Source of the DNA: Microbispora sp. H11081
Lineage (GTDB): Bacteria; Actinomycetota; Actinomycetes; Streptosporangiales; Streptosporangiaceae
Direction of reading: 5' to 3'
DNA length: 64,000 nucleotides
Assembly: GCF_012999535.1 (NCBI RefSeq)
Contig: NZ_JABBWV010000016.1
Span: 90,155-154,154, forward strand
The stretch's first letter is position 1. Each line of letters starts with the position of its first letter. The position numbers were made by a program, and so were the translations under genes. The notes under the pieces were generated by a model, which saw nothing but the letters and a program-made list of their open reading frames with translations, had not been told where the DNA came from and searched no databases. Positions 1-8,359 of the stretch are shown one piece after another.

Positions 1-597
1 GTGCGGCTGGCCGCGTTCCCTTCCGCCCTCGGCACGTTCATCCCGGCCGCCGCCGCGCGGCTCGCCCGGGACCACCCCGGGCTGGATCTGCGGCTGATGG
101 AGGCCGAGCCGCCCGAGGCGCTGCGGCTGCTGCGGGCGGGTGGGGCCGACGTCGCCGTGATCTTCCGGTACGGCGAGAGCGGCCCTGAGGACGACGGTGT
201 CCGGCTGGTCCACCTGCTCGACGACCCCAGCCTCCTCGTCACCTCCGCCGCGCACGACGGCGCGGCGGACCTGGCGGCGTACGCGGACGAGGCGTGGATC
301 GCGGGCTGCGAGCGGTGCCGGGCCCACCTGCTCGCGCTGTGCGCCGAGGCGGGTTTCGAGCCGCGGATCTCGTTCACCACCGACGACTACGTGGCCGTGC
401 AGGCGATGGTCGCGGCAGGGCTGGGCGTGACGGTCCTCCCCCGGCTGGCGCTGTCGGCCCACCGGCATCCGGACATGCGGGTGTCCGAGCTGTCCGGCCC
501 GCCCCGCCGCGTCTACGCGGCCACGTACGGCGAGCCGCCCGACCCGCCTGCCACCGCGGCCCTGATCGCCGCGCTCCTGTCCCGGAAAGACGCGTGA
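1..597 (+). CDS. LysR-family regulator, C-terminal effector-binding part (truncated by window edge)
   Basis: The 198 readable residues match the periplasmic-binding-protein-like effector domain of LysR regulators: a start like RLAAFPSALGTFIP, then alternating alpha/beta segments and the late motif AMVAAGLGVTVLPRLAL, which is typical of the second half of the domain. No helix-turn-helix is present, so the DNA-binding part should lie to the left of the window and the GTG at base 1 is probably internal. An 88-base gap separates it from the receptor-like gene on the same strand, which it may control. The effector is unknown. Confidence 0.8.
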   Translation: MRLAAFPSALGTFIPAAAARLARDHPGLDLRLMEAEPPEALRLLRAGGADVAVIFRYGESGPEDDGVRLVHLLDDPSLLVTSAAHDGAADLAAYADEAWIAGCERCRAHLLALCAEAGFEPRISFTTDDYVAVQAMVAAGLGVTVLPRLALSAHRHPDMRVSELSGPPRRVYAATYGEPPDPPATAALIAALLSRKDA

Positions 598-685
598 CAG
601 GTCCGCGGACGCGGGCCGATGTCCCGCACCACTACCACGGTGAACCGGTCGATCGCCCGACCCGCCATGAAGGAGACGCCGACGC

Positions 686-1792
686 ATGACCACGCCACCA
701 TCGCCGCCCGGGCCGGAGCGGACCGGCGGATCCTCCGTGCGGATCGGCGTTCTCGCGCCGTTGACCCGGCCCGGCTGGGTCGAGGCGGGCCGGCACCTGC
801 TCGCCGGGATGGAACTGGCCGCCGGCGACGTCAACGACGCCGGCGGGATCGCGGGAAGTCCGCTGGAGCTGGTGGTCCGGGACACGGCGGCCGATCCGCA
901 CCGGGCCACGGCGGCCGTGGACGAACTGGCCCACCTGGGCGTGGCCGCCCTTGCGGGGGAGTATCACAGCGTCGTCGCCCGTGCCGCCGCCGCCAGGGCC
1001 GACGCCCTCGGCCTGCCGTTCCTCTGCTCGTCGGCGGTTCTCGACGCGCTCACCGAGCGGCCGGCGAAATGGGTCGCGCGCCTGGCCCCTGCGCAGTCCC
1101 ACGGCTGGCGGATCTACGCGGACTTCCTCCTCGGCGCGGGCCACAGCCGGATCGCCGTGGCCGCCGACCAGAGTGTCTACTGGGCGTCCGGCACCCGCAT
1201 CCTGCGCGACCACCTCGCTCCACGCGGCGGCACCGTCGTCGAACTCGACGTGCGCGCGCTCACCCCCACCGCCGTGTGCGACGAACTCGCCGCCAGTGGC
1301 GCTACGGCCCTCCTTCTTCTGGCCGGCCACCCGGAGCCGGCCGTGCCGATCGTCAGGTCGGTCCGCCGCGACCGGCGCCTGACCGAGATCATGATCGGCG
1401 CCCCGGCCGGGCAGCCGGAGTTCGCCGAATGGGCGAGGTCGCTGGGCGGCGACGGCGCCGGGGTCCCGTTCCTGCGTTACCTGCCCGAGCGTCTTGGCCC
1501 ACTCGGCGCGCGAGTCGAGACGGCCCTGCGCGAGCGGCTGGCCCAAGCGCCCTCCTTCGTCGCCTTCGAGGGCTACGACACGATCGCCGTCCTCGCCGGC
1601 GTGCTGCGCTCCGGCGGCATGGACCGGGCGCGCGTCGCCGCGTCCTGGCCACATGTGGCGGTCGAGGGCACCCGCGGGCTGATCCGGTTCTCCCGCGTGC
1701 CGGGTATCGGCGTGTGGCAATGGGCGTGGCCGCCGGTCCAGGTCGCCGACAGGGATCCGGCGGACCCCGCTCGCTTCCGCGTCCTGGCCTGA
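686..1792 (+). CDS. Type 1 periplasmic-binding-fold (LivJ/AmiC-like) protein without signal peptide
   Basis: The 368-residue product has the Leu/Ile/Val-receptor fold: VRIGVLAPLTRPGWVEAGRHLLAGMELAAGDVN near the N-terminus, a substrate-pocket segment LAGEYHSVVARAAAARAD, and a second lobe with FEGYDTIAVLAGVLRSGG. Family members are usually lipoproteins or secreted receptors feeding ABC importers. Here the N-terminus is Pro/Ser-rich and polar, with no hydrophobic signal or lipobox, and no permease or ATPase genes follow. It may act as a cytoplasmic ligand sensor, like AmiC, perhaps working with the LysR gene upstream. That role is inference; the fold is well supported. The start is an ATG after a GGAG-like sequence. 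Confidence 0.75.
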   Translation: MTTPPSPPGPERTGGSSVRIGVLAPLTRPGWVEAGRHLLAGMELAAGDVNDAGGIAGSPLELVVRDTAADPHRATAAVDELAHLGVAALAGEYHSVVARAAAARADALGLPFLCSSAVLDALTERPAKWVARLAPAQSHGWRIYADFLLGAGHSRIAVAADQSVYWASGTRILRDHLAPRGGTVVELDVRALTPTAVCDELAASGATALLLLAGHPEPAVPIVRSVRRDRRLTEIMIGAPAGQPEFAEWARSLGGDGAGVPFLRYLPERLGPLGARVETALRERLAQAPSFVAFEGYDTIAVLAGVLRSGGMDRARVAASWPHVAVEGTRGLIRFSRVPGIGVWQWAWPPVQVADRDPADPARFRVLA

Positions 1793-1850
1793 ACAGGCGC
1801 CGCACCGCAAAGGTGCGACCGATCTCTTTCCGCGCTACTTCTGACGACGG

Positions 1851-2675
1851 TCAGCTCGGGCTCGGCGCGGGCGACGGTGTCGCGGCGTCGTTGTCCACCT
1901 CCCGGACGTTCCACAGGGCGACGCCGCTGCCCGGGAGCTGGCTGATCCGGGACATGAACGTGGCGGTGCCGTCCTCCGCGTCGCCGTCCTCCTCCGCGAA
2001 GACGGTGAGGGGCTGCCAGGTGGCCCACTCGTCGGCGGGGAAGAGCAGCCGTGGGCCGATGGACAGGTCGGAATCGCCCAGCAGCCGCTCGCTGTCGACC
2101 GTCACCCATCCGTACGACGGGCGCTGGCTGAGCCGCACGTAGATGACGGCCGAGCCGCCCTCGGGCACGGCGATGGACTCGGGCGAGACGACGACGCTCG
2201 GCGTGGCGCTCGGGCTCGGCGAAGGAACGGGAGTGGGGGCCGGGCTGGGCTGCGGGCCGGCCACGCACGGCACGCCGTTGACGGCGAAGTTCGTCGGCGG
2301 CGGGTTGCTCCCGCTCCAGGTGCCGTTGAATCCGACGGTGGCCGACGCGCCGGGCGAGATCGAGCCGGCCGGGACCGAGGCGGCGACCAGGTTGCCGGTC
2401 TGCGCCCACTGCGCCGACCAGCCGTACGAGAGCCGCTGCGAGCCGGGGAAGGTGAACGTCAGCGTCCAGCCCGCGATGTGGTCGCCGGTGTTGGCGACGT
2501 CCACACTGGCCGTGAAGCCGCCTCCGCCCACTCCCCACTGCGAGGTCACGTACGTGACCCGGCAGGAGACGGCGGCGCCGGCCGTGCCCGGGACGAGCCC
2601 GGCCGTGGTGGCCGCCGTGGCCAGTACGGCCGCGAGGACTGCCGAGCGACGTAACCGGCCGTGGGGGAATCGCAT
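1851..2675 (-). CDS. Secreted CBM2 (cellulose-binding) protein with Calx-beta-like C-terminal domain
   Basis: Of several in-frame starts, ATG at 2675 is preferred: it follows a strong GGAGG and begins a clear Sec signal peptide (MRFPHGRLRRSAVLAAVLATAATTAGLVPGTAGA in outline, cleavage near residue 34). Residues about 36-130 form a family 2 carbohydrate-binding module: CRVTYVTSQWGVGGGFTA, the exposed Trp residues WTLTF and YGWSAQW, and NFAVNGVPC with the terminal Cys pairing. A Pro/Ser/Thr linker follows. The last 110 residues (SVVVSPESIAVPEGGSAVIYVRLSQRP...) look like a Calx-beta or cadherin-like beta-sandwich. No catalytic domain is present, so it is likely a polysaccharide-binding or accessory protein. 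It is convergent with the receptor-like gene at 686. Confidence 0.85.
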   Translation of the reverse strand: MRFPHGRLRRSAVLAAVLATAATTAGLVPGTAGAAVSCRVTYVTSQWGVGGGGFTASVDVANTGDHIAGWTLTFTFPGSQRLSYGWSAQWAQTGNLVAASVPAGSISPGASATVGFNGTWSGSNPPPTNFAVNGVPCVAGPQPSPAPTPVPSPSPSATPSVVVSPESIAVPEGGSAVIYVRLSQRPSYGWVTVDSERLLGDSDLSIGPRLLFPADEWATWQPLTVFAEEDGDAEDGTATFMSRISQLPGSGVALWNVREVDNDAATPSPAPSPS

Positions 2676-2911
2676 CGGCACCTCCGTGGTGAGCTGACCA
2701 CACCGTCCGGCCGGCTGCCGCTGATCGCCGGCGATGCTCCCAGCGTCGGTTCTCCCTCGCCCGCTGTACAGGAATTCCGGCGGGCGGCCGTCGCCGGTAC
2801 GTGGCCGGGCACGGGCCGGCCCGTGCCTTCCCACCTCGGGGAACACCGGCGCACGGTGGCCGGGGGCGGAAGGCCGCCGCGCCCGCGGACCGGTGAAAGA
2901 TTCAGAAAGAA

Positions 2912-2927
2912 CGGCCCCCCGGGGCCG
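2912..2927 (-). terminator. Probable rho-independent terminator of the XRE gene
   Basis: A perfect 7-bp stem (CGGCCCC / GGGGCCG) with a 2-base loop. On the minus strand it is followed directly by TTCTTTCTGAATCTTTC. It lies 36 bases downstream of the XRE gene stop at 2963 and in the correct orientation. The rest of 2676-2911 shows no further gene. Confidence 0.6.
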
Positions 2928-2962
2928 CTTCCTCATGCGCCGGGGTGGCAGGCGCCCGAGCG

Positions 2963-3238
2963 TCAGCCGGCTTGGCGCAGGCCGCCGGCAGGCGGGCCCT
3001 CGGCGCAGGCGGCGGCCAGTTCGTCCAGCGACAGCCCCAGCGCGGCGGCGAGTGCGGCGACGGTGAAGAAGGCCGGGGTCGGGGCGCGGCCGGTCTCGAT
3101 CTTGCGCAGTGTCTCGGCCGACAGCCCGGCCGCCGCCGCGACCTCGACCATGCTGCGCTCGCCGCGCGCCTGCCGGAGCAGGGCGCCGAACTTCTCCCCC
3201 CGCAGCCGCTCCTCGGGGGTCAGGGGCACTCTCACCAT
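2963..3238 (-). CDS. XRE-family HTH regulator (91 aa)
   Basis: A compact lambda-repressor-like helix-turn-helix fills most of the protein: FGALLRQARGERSMVEVAAAAGLSAETLRKIETGRAPTPAFFTVAALAAALGLSLDELAAAC in outline. The recognition helix is LSAETLRKIETGR. The start chosen is the ATG at 3238, the first in frame ahead of the domain. The gene is divergent from a methionine aminopeptidase gene, with only 54 bases between the two starts, and a perfect 12-bp palindrome lies in that gap. This makes it the likely regulator of both itself and the aminopeptidase. Confidence 0.8.
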   Translation of the reverse strand: MVRVPLTPEERLRGEKFGALLRQARGERSMVEVAAAAGLSAETLRKIETGRAPTPAFFTVAALAAALGLSLDELAAACAEGPPAGGLRQAG

Positions 3239-3250
3239 GACCGTGATACT

Positions 3251-3262
3251 AATACCGGTATT
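3251..3262. promoter_or_regulatory. Palindromic operator candidate between XRE and map genes
   Basis: AATACCGGTATT is a perfect 12-bp palindrome centred in the 54-base gap between the divergent XRE and methionine aminopeptidase starts. It lies in an AT-rich patch unlike the surroundings. Position and symmetry suit binding by a dimeric XRE repressor, but binding is inferred. Confidence 0.6.
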
Positions 3263-3292
3263 GTTATTGGCGCCACTCGGAAGGGCCATGTC

Positions 3293-4060
3293 ATGGTGGA
3301 GATCAAGACCGACGCCGCGCTGGACGCGATGCGGGAGTCGGGCCGTGTGGTCGCCCGCGTCCTCGACGCCGTACGGAAGACCGCGGCCATCGGGGTGCGG
3401 CTCACGGACCTGGACGAGACGGCGCGGGCGGTGCTGCGCGAGGCCGGGGCGAGCTCGCCGTTCCTCGGCTACCGGCCGCGGTTCGCGCCGACACCGTTTC
3501 CCGCCGTGATCTGCGCGTCCGTCAACGACGCGATCGTGCACGGCATCCCGACGGACTACCGGCTGCGTGACGGTGACGTCGTCGGCGTCGACTGCGGCGC
3601 GGAACTCGACGGCTGGACGGCCGATGCCGCCGTCACGTTCATCGTGGGCGCCCCGCGCCCCGAGGACCTGGCGCTCGTCGACACCACGCGCCGGGCCCTG
3701 GACGCCGGGATCGCCGCCGCCACCGTGGGCAACCGCATCGGGGACATCTCGGCGGCGATCGGCGCGGTCGCCGAGGAGGCCGGGTACGGCATGCCCAGGG
3801 ACTTCGGCGGCCACGGCATCGGACGTCGCATGCACGAGGACCCGTCGGTGCCCAACCACGGCAGGCCAGGCCGGGGCTACCCCCTGCGGCACGGCCTCGC
3901 ACTGGCCATCGAGCCGATGTTCATCGCCGGAGGCCGGGACGGTTACCGCACGGCGGGCGACGGCTGGACGCTGCACACCGTGGACGGCAGCAGGGCCGCG
4001 CACATGGAGCACACGATCGCGGTCACCGAGGACGGCCCACGCGTGCTGACCATGCTCTGA
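3293..4060 (+). CDS. map: Type I methionine aminopeptidase
   Basis: A 255-residue M24-family metalloprotease that removes N-terminal Met from new proteins. The five metal ligands are all visible: D100 (VGVDCGAELDGW), D111, H174 (GGHGIGRRMHEDPSVPN), E207 (AIEPM) and E239 (MEHTIAVTE). The substrate His H83 is present in IVHGIP. The start is ATG 3293 after GGAAGG; the overlapping ATG at 3288 is out of frame. The gene stands alone with a divergent XRE regulator, unlike the usual housekeeping map next to secY-adk. It is therefore probably a second, regulated copy (inference). Confidence 0.93.
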   Translation: MVEIKTDAALDAMRESGRVVARVLDAVRKTAAIGVRLTDLDETARAVLREAGASSPFLGYRPRFAPTPFPAVICASVNDAIVHGIPTDYRLRDGDVVGVDCGAELDGWTADAAVTFIVGAPRPEDLALVDTTRRALDAGIAAATVGNRIGDISAAIGAVAEEAGYGMPRDFGGHGIGRRMHEDPSVPNHGRPGRGYPLRHGLALAIEPMFIAGGRDGYRTAGDGWTLHTVDGSRAAHMEHTIAVTEDGPRVLTML

Positions 4061-4132
4061 CCGGATTCCGGCCGGACCACCGGCCCGAAATAGGAGTGCC
4101 CGGGCAGGCACGGTGTCCGTAACATCGGAGCC

Positions 4133-4771
4133 ATGCCGACGCTGACAACACTCGCCCTGTTCGCCGCCGCCACGCTGGCGCTGCTCGTGGTCCCGGGACC
4201 CGCCGTGCTCTACATCGTCACCCGCAGCGTCGCCCAGGGCCGTTCCGCGGGGCTGGTCTCGGTGCTCGGCGTCCACGCCGGCTCTCTGGTGCACATCGCC
4301 GCCGCGGCGTTCGGCATCACCGCGCTGCTCGCCGCCTCGGCAACGGCGTTCGCCGTCGTGAAGTACCTCGGCGCGGCCTACCTCGTCTACCTGGGGATCC
4401 GCAAGCTCGTGCGGCGGACGGAGGCGGAGGACGCGGCGGTCACGACGGCTTCCAACCCCCGGCTGTTCACCGAAGGGCTGGTGGTCAACGTGCTGAACCC
4501 GAAGACCGCCATGTTCTTCCTGGCGTTCCTGCCGCAGTTCGTCGATCCGGCGCGCGGCCCGGTGGCGCCGCAGGTGCTCGTGCTCGGGGCCGTGTGGGTC
4601 GCGCTCGGCATGGCCAGCGACGGCACGTACGCGCTGCTGGCGTCGGTGCTCGCCGGCCGGTTGCGCTCCTCGGCCCGCGCCCGGCGGCGGCTCGACCGGG
4701 GCAGTGGCGTCGCCTACCTGGGTCTCGGCGCGGTGGCCGCCCTGGCCACCGAGGGCGCCAGGAAGCTCTGA
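4133..4771 (+). CDS. LysE/RhtB-family amino-acid exporter
   Basis: A 212-residue membrane protein with about six hydrophobic segments and the family signatures VVPGPAVLYIVTRSVAQGRSAGL near the N-terminus, KYLGAAYLVYLGIRKL, and NVLNPKTAMFFLAFLPQFVDP in the middle. LysE/RhtB proteins export amino acids such as lysine, homoserine or threonine by proton exchange; the substrate here cannot be read from sequence. The start ATG is preceded by CGGAG. It stands alone between the aminopeptidase and an uncharacterised membrane protein. Confidence 0.9.
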   Translation: MPTLTTLALFAAATLALLVVPGPAVLYIVTRSVAQGRSAGLVSVLGVHAGSLVHIAAAAFGITALLAASATAFAVVKYLGAAYLVYLGIRKLVRRTEAEDAAVTTASNPRLFTEGLVVNVLNPKTAMFFLAFLPQFVDPARGPVAPQVLVLGAVWVALGMASDGTYALLASVLAGRLRSSARARRRLDRGSGVAYLGLGAVAALATEGARKL

Positions 4772-4879
4772 CCACCACCCAGGACATTCGTACTGCCGCG
4801 ATCGGGATTTCGGGATCTGCCCGGCTCCTCCGGTTTCCGGGACGCTTGACGCGTGCGTAGAGACGACCAGGAGGAGCCG

Positions 4880-5560
4880 ATGACGCAGACCCTGACCACG
4901 CCGCCGCAAGCGGTGCGGCCTCGGCGGAACAACCTCAGCACGTCGCTCACGCCGCTGGCGCTGGACGTCGCCGCGCCACTGGTCTGCTACTACGTCCTGC
5001 ACGGCGCGTTCGGCGTGGGCGAGGTCGCCGCGCTGACCGCGAGCGCCGTGATCCCGGCCGTACGGGTGGCCTGGGGGGTCGTCCGCGACCGGACCTTGAA
5101 CGGGCTGGCCGGGCTGACGCTGGCGGTCAACGCGGCCGGTGTCGCGCTGAGCTTCGTCACCGGCGACGGCCGCATGATGATCGCCAAGGACTCCGGTCTC
5201 AGCGGCGTGCTGAGCCTGGTGATCATGCTGTCGGCGTTCACCCGGCAGCCGGTGATGACGGCGGGCATGCGCCCGTTCATCACCAGGGGGAACGCGGCGA
5301 GGGAGGCCGCGTGGGACCGGCTCGCGGAGCGGTCCCCCCGGTTCCGCCGGGCCGTACGGAACTTCAGCGGCATCTGGGGCGGGGTGCTGCTCGCCGAGTG
5401 CGTGGCCCGGCTGGTCGGCGCGTTCACGCTGCCGGTGTCCACCATGGTCTGGCTGTCCAACGTGATGCTGATCGCCGCGATCATGCTGGGGCTCGTGCTC
5501 GCGGGGGCGTTCGCCTCCGGACCGATCATGGCGATGGTCAGGGCCGAGGCCGCGCGCTAG
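4880..5560 (+). CDS. VC0807-like integral membrane protein
   Basis: The 226-residue protein has five or six hydrophobic helices. It shows the VC0807-family pattern: LDVAAPLVCYYVLHGAFGVGEVAALTASAVIPAVRVAWGVVRDRTL, then a second hydrophobic pair, then RFRRAVRNFSGIWGGVLLAECVARL and a final pair of helices. The start is ATG 4880 after GAGGAG; an upstream in-frame GTG at 4853 lacks a ribosome binding site. Function is unknown for the family. The 3' end is 19 bases from the convergent ARMT1-like gene. Confidence 0.7.
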   Translation: MTQTLTTPPQAVRPRRNNLSTSLTPLALDVAAPLVCYYVLHGAFGVGEVAALTASAVIPAVRVAWGVVRDRTLNGLAGLTLAVNAAGVALSFVTGDGRMMIAKDSGLSGVLSLVIMLSAFTRQPVMTAGMRPFITRGNAAREAAWDRLAERSPRFRRAVRNFSGIWGGVLLAECVARLVGAFTLPVSTMVWLSNVMLIAAIMLGLVLAGAFASGPIMAMVRAEAAR

Positions 5561-5579
5561 CGCGGACCGTCCGGGCCGA

Positions 5580-6779
5580 TCAGGGGCGGGCCTGGACCAT
5601 GGCGTGGGTGCCGCCGGTACGCCAGCCCCGGGAGTGGCCGGCCGCGTCCAGCTCCGCCAGCGTGCGCTCCGGCACGCCGACGAGCGCGTCCGACTTCAGC
5701 GTGCGCAGCGCGACGACAGGCCCGGGGAAGTAGCCGGTGACCGTCGCGAACGGTGTGGTCGCCGGCCATGTCCGGTCGCCGACGAGCCGCCGGTAGTTGA
5801 GATCGCCCTTCAGGACGGTCAGCGAGGCCGCCGCGAACTCCTCCCCCAGGTCGTCCGGCATGTCCGAGTAGGGCAGCGGGGCGCAGGCGAAGGGATGCGC
5901 CCGCAGCCTGAGACGCCCCTCCTCCATCGCGGCCCACAGGCGCGCGCCGGCCTCCCCCGCCCGGCCGGGCGCCGCGGCGAGCCGCCGCAGGCACGCCAGC
6001 ACGTCGGCCGGGGTGGCGTCGGACACGAAGTAGGGGACGGGCTTGACGTGGAGGACGACCTCGCCCGCGAGCCCGCGGGCGAGCAGATGGTCGACGAGCA
6101 CCAGGTCGGGCAGGAGTTCGCGGCCCGCGTTGTCGGCGACCAGGCAGATCCTGCCCGGTGCGGCGGCCTCGATGAGCGACCACAGCAGCGGGGAGTCGTC
6201 CACCACCAGGTCCGCCGCCCTCTCGCGGTCTCCGTCGAGGGTGACGCCGAAGGACAGGTCGGCGCGGTTGCCCCAGAGCGAGCCGAGCAGCAGCGCCTCG
6301 GCCCGATCGGCCGGGGAGAGCGTCTCCGTCTCGTCGAGCGCCGCCAGTTCCCCGTCCACGACCGGGCCGTCGAGTTCGGCCTGCTTCATGGGGCCGAACG
6401 GATCGACCCCGCGCCACGGGCCGTCGCCGAAGTATCCGGTCGCTTCGAGCAGCTTGCGGTAGAAGTAGCTCTCGGCCCACAGGAACGGCACGTCGACGTA
6501 GCGTCCGCCGATCTTGCCGCGTCCCCACTCGGCCCATTCGGCGCCGTCGTGCGCCGACGGCTCAAGCGGCGCCATGACGTCGCGTACGACCTCGTCGAGC
6601 AGCCGGTCGAGCGCGCGTCGCCGGTCCGGGTCGTACGGCAGAGCCTCCGCGACCTGGCGGACGAGGACCGGATGCCGCTCCCTGAAGACGCTCAGGGCGT
6701 ACGAGCCGGGGACGTTCCCCATGATCGGCGGTGGGATGGGCGGGGCGTCCTCCACCGTCTCGTCGCGGGCGCCATTCAT
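5580..6779 (-). CDS. ARMT1/DUF89-like damage-control phosphatase family protein
   Basis: The roughly 400-residue product has the DUF89/ARMT1 core: WAESYFYRKLLEATGYF and PFGPMKQAEL in the helical N-terminal part, LWGNRADLSF, the metal-site segment LVADNAGRELLPDLVLVDHLL, and late KGDLNYRRLVGDR. Family enzymes are metal-dependent phosphatases acting on phospho-metabolites, or carboxyl methyltransferases. Of two nearby ATGs, 6779 is chosen because GGGAGG lies 9 bases ahead of it, whereas the ATG at 6788 abuts the GGAGG. No linked pathway genes reveal the substrate. Confidence 0.85.
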   Translation of the reverse strand: MNGARDETVEDAPPIPPPIMGNVPGSYALSVFRERHPVLVRQVAEALPYDPDRRRALDRLLDEVVRDVMAPLEPSAHDGAEWAEWGRGKIGGRYVDVPFLWAESYFYRKLLEATGYFGDGPWRGVDPFGPMKQAELDGPVVDGELAALDETETLSPADRAEALLLGSLWGNRADLSFGVTLDGDRERAADLVVDDSPLLWSLIEAAAPGRICLVADNAGRELLPDLVLVDHLLARGLAGEVVLHVKPVPYFVSDATPADVLACLRRLAAAPGRAGEAGARLWAAMEEGRLRLRAHPFACAPLPYSDMPDDLGEEFAAASLTVLKGDLNYRRLVGDRTWPATTPFATVTGYFPGPVVALRTLKSDALVGVPERTLAELDAAGHSRGWRTGGTHAMVQARP

Positions 6780-6933
6780 CCCCGCCATCCTCCCTCGGCT
6801 CGCGGAACGACACCGCCAGTAAACCGCAGCGGCCGAGCGACCGGGGGCGGCGGGGGCGCGAAGGACCGATACCGAACGTGTCGGGTGACCCTGGCCCGCA
6901 TGCCTACTGACACATGATGGCGCCGAAGCGAAC

Positions 6934-7030
6934 TGAAACGCGTTCTAATTGTTTCGTTCCCATGGATTCCTACCAGCGGGTAACCCGATCGACGGAGGCG
7001 CGACCGGAGGCCTGACAAGAACGCGTTTCA
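6934..7030. repeat. Separated 13-bp inverted repeat in a 355-base intergenic region
   Basis: TGAAACGCGTTCT (6934-6946) and its exact reverse complement AGAACGCGTTTCA (7018-7030) lie 71 bases apart between the divergent ARMT1-like gene and the LysR gene. Each arm contains the palindrome AACGCGTT, so each could be a separate operator. No other gene or RNA was seen in 6780-7134. Confidence 0.6.
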
Positions 7031-7134
7031 TTGGGGATGAACCGCCCGTCGGGCGACCCATCCAGAACCGTTACAGTCAAATTTCATGACAATACGGGAT
7101 TGCAGCCATACCACGGGAGTCGTACCTTCCCCCT

Positions 7135-8097
7135 ATGGATCTGGAGATCCGCCATCTGAGAATCGTTCACGCGGTCGCCGAAGCCGGAAGCGTCACGAAA
7201 GCGGCCACCCGGCTCGGCCTCGCCCAACCGTCGCTCACCGCCCAACTCAAGCGCATCGAGCGCTCACTCGGAGGCCCTCTGTTCGAACGCGACCGCAACG
7301 GCGCCCGTCCCACTCCTCTCGGTGAAATGGTGCTGTCCCGCGCCCGGGTGCTGCTGCCCGCCGTACGGGACCTTCAGGAGGACGCGGTGCGGTTCGCCAA
7401 CACCTCGGTCAAACTGCCCGGCTATCGCATCGGCGCGACGAACGGGCCCATACTCGGCGGGCTGGTGGAGCGCCTGACCGCCGACCAGCCCGGCGTCCCG
7501 GTCACCACCCGCACATCGTGGTCGGCCAGTGAGCTGACCGCGCTCGCCGTGGCGGGCCGGCTCGACTTCGTCCTGCTCGGAACGTGCGGCGACAGCCCGC
7601 CTCCCCCGGCCGAGGCGATGAACTGGACCGCGGTCGGCACCGACCCGGTCTTCGTGCTGCTGTCGGAGGACCACCCACTGGCCGGGGAACGCGAGCTCGA
7701 GCTGTCCAGCCTCGCCGACGAGCGCTGGACCGCCGCCCCCGGCGACGGCTGTTTCGCCGACTGCTTCGCCGCCGCCTGCTCCAGGGCCGGATTCGTCCCC
7801 GAGTCCATCTACGAGACCGACGTGGGCACCTGCCTGCACCTGGTGGGGGTGGGCAAGACGGTCGCCCTGTGCCAGGCGACCTTCCGGCTCACCGCCGGGC
7901 TGGTCATGATGCCGCTGGCCGGCGCGCCGCTGCGCTGGCGGCACCTGCTCGGCTGGCACGCCGACTCGATGGGGGCGCGGGCCGCCGCGCCCATCGTCGC
8001 CGCACACGCCAGGGCCGCGTACGCCGACGCGGTCCGCCGCAGCGCCCGCTACGCGGACTGGCTCGTCACCAACCCCGACTACGGCACCGTCCCCTGA
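7135..8097 (+). CDS. LysR-family transcriptional regulator
   Basis: Full-length 320-residue LysR protein. The N-terminal winged HTH reads DLEIRHLRIVHAVAEAGSVTKAATRLGLAQPSLTAQLKRIERSLGGPLFERDRNG, where AQPSLTAQLKRIE is the recognition helix. The effector domain follows (residues about 95-300), including a Cys-rich segment GDGCFADCFAAACSRAGF. No good Shine-Dalgarno precedes the ATG, so leaderless translation is possible. The target may be the divergent ARMT1-like gene or itself; the 13-bp inverted repeats upstream are candidate sites. Confidence 0.9.
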   Translation: MDLEIRHLRIVHAVAEAGSVTKAATRLGLAQPSLTAQLKRIERSLGGPLFERDRNGARPTPLGEMVLSRARVLLPAVRDLQEDAVRFANTSVKLPGYRIGATNGPILGGLVERLTADQPGVPVTTRTSWSASELTALAVAGRLDFVLLGTCGDSPPPPAEAMNWTAVGTDPVFVLLSEDHPLAGERELELSSLADERWTAAPGDGCFADCFAAACSRAGFVPESIYETDVGTCLHLVGVGKTVALCQATFRLTAGLVMMPLAGAPLRWRHLLGWHADSMGARAAAPIVAAHARAAYADAVRRSARYADWLVTNPDYGTVP

Positions 8098-8148
8098 CAT
8101 GGCGGCGGGCGCGCCCAGGTCCGCCGTCTTGAATCCGGCTTAAATGTT

Positions 8149-8169
8149 CCGGCCATGCCTAATGGCCGG
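8149..8169. terminator. Hairpin downstream of LysR gene (possible terminator)
   Basis: CCGGCCAT-GCCTA-ATGGCCGG forms a perfect 8-bp stem with a 5-base loop, 52 bases after the LysR stop. No T-run follows, so its role as a terminator is uncertain. The rest of 8170-8359 holds only the upstream region of the protease gene. Confidence 0.35.
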
Positions 8170-8359
8170 CGTACGTCGCGGCACCTCTCATTTCCGCGCT
8201 TCCGCGCGCCCGCAGGTTCTCGCGCGGTTATTTCCGGGCCAGCGAATCCCCAGAGGAGGGCGGTTCCATAACTCGGCGATAGGGGCTAATTGATAGATCC
8301 ATAGAGCGGCGCAGGTCGGTTACGTTGACGGCACCCCCCAAAGACAAGGAGAGCCACAC

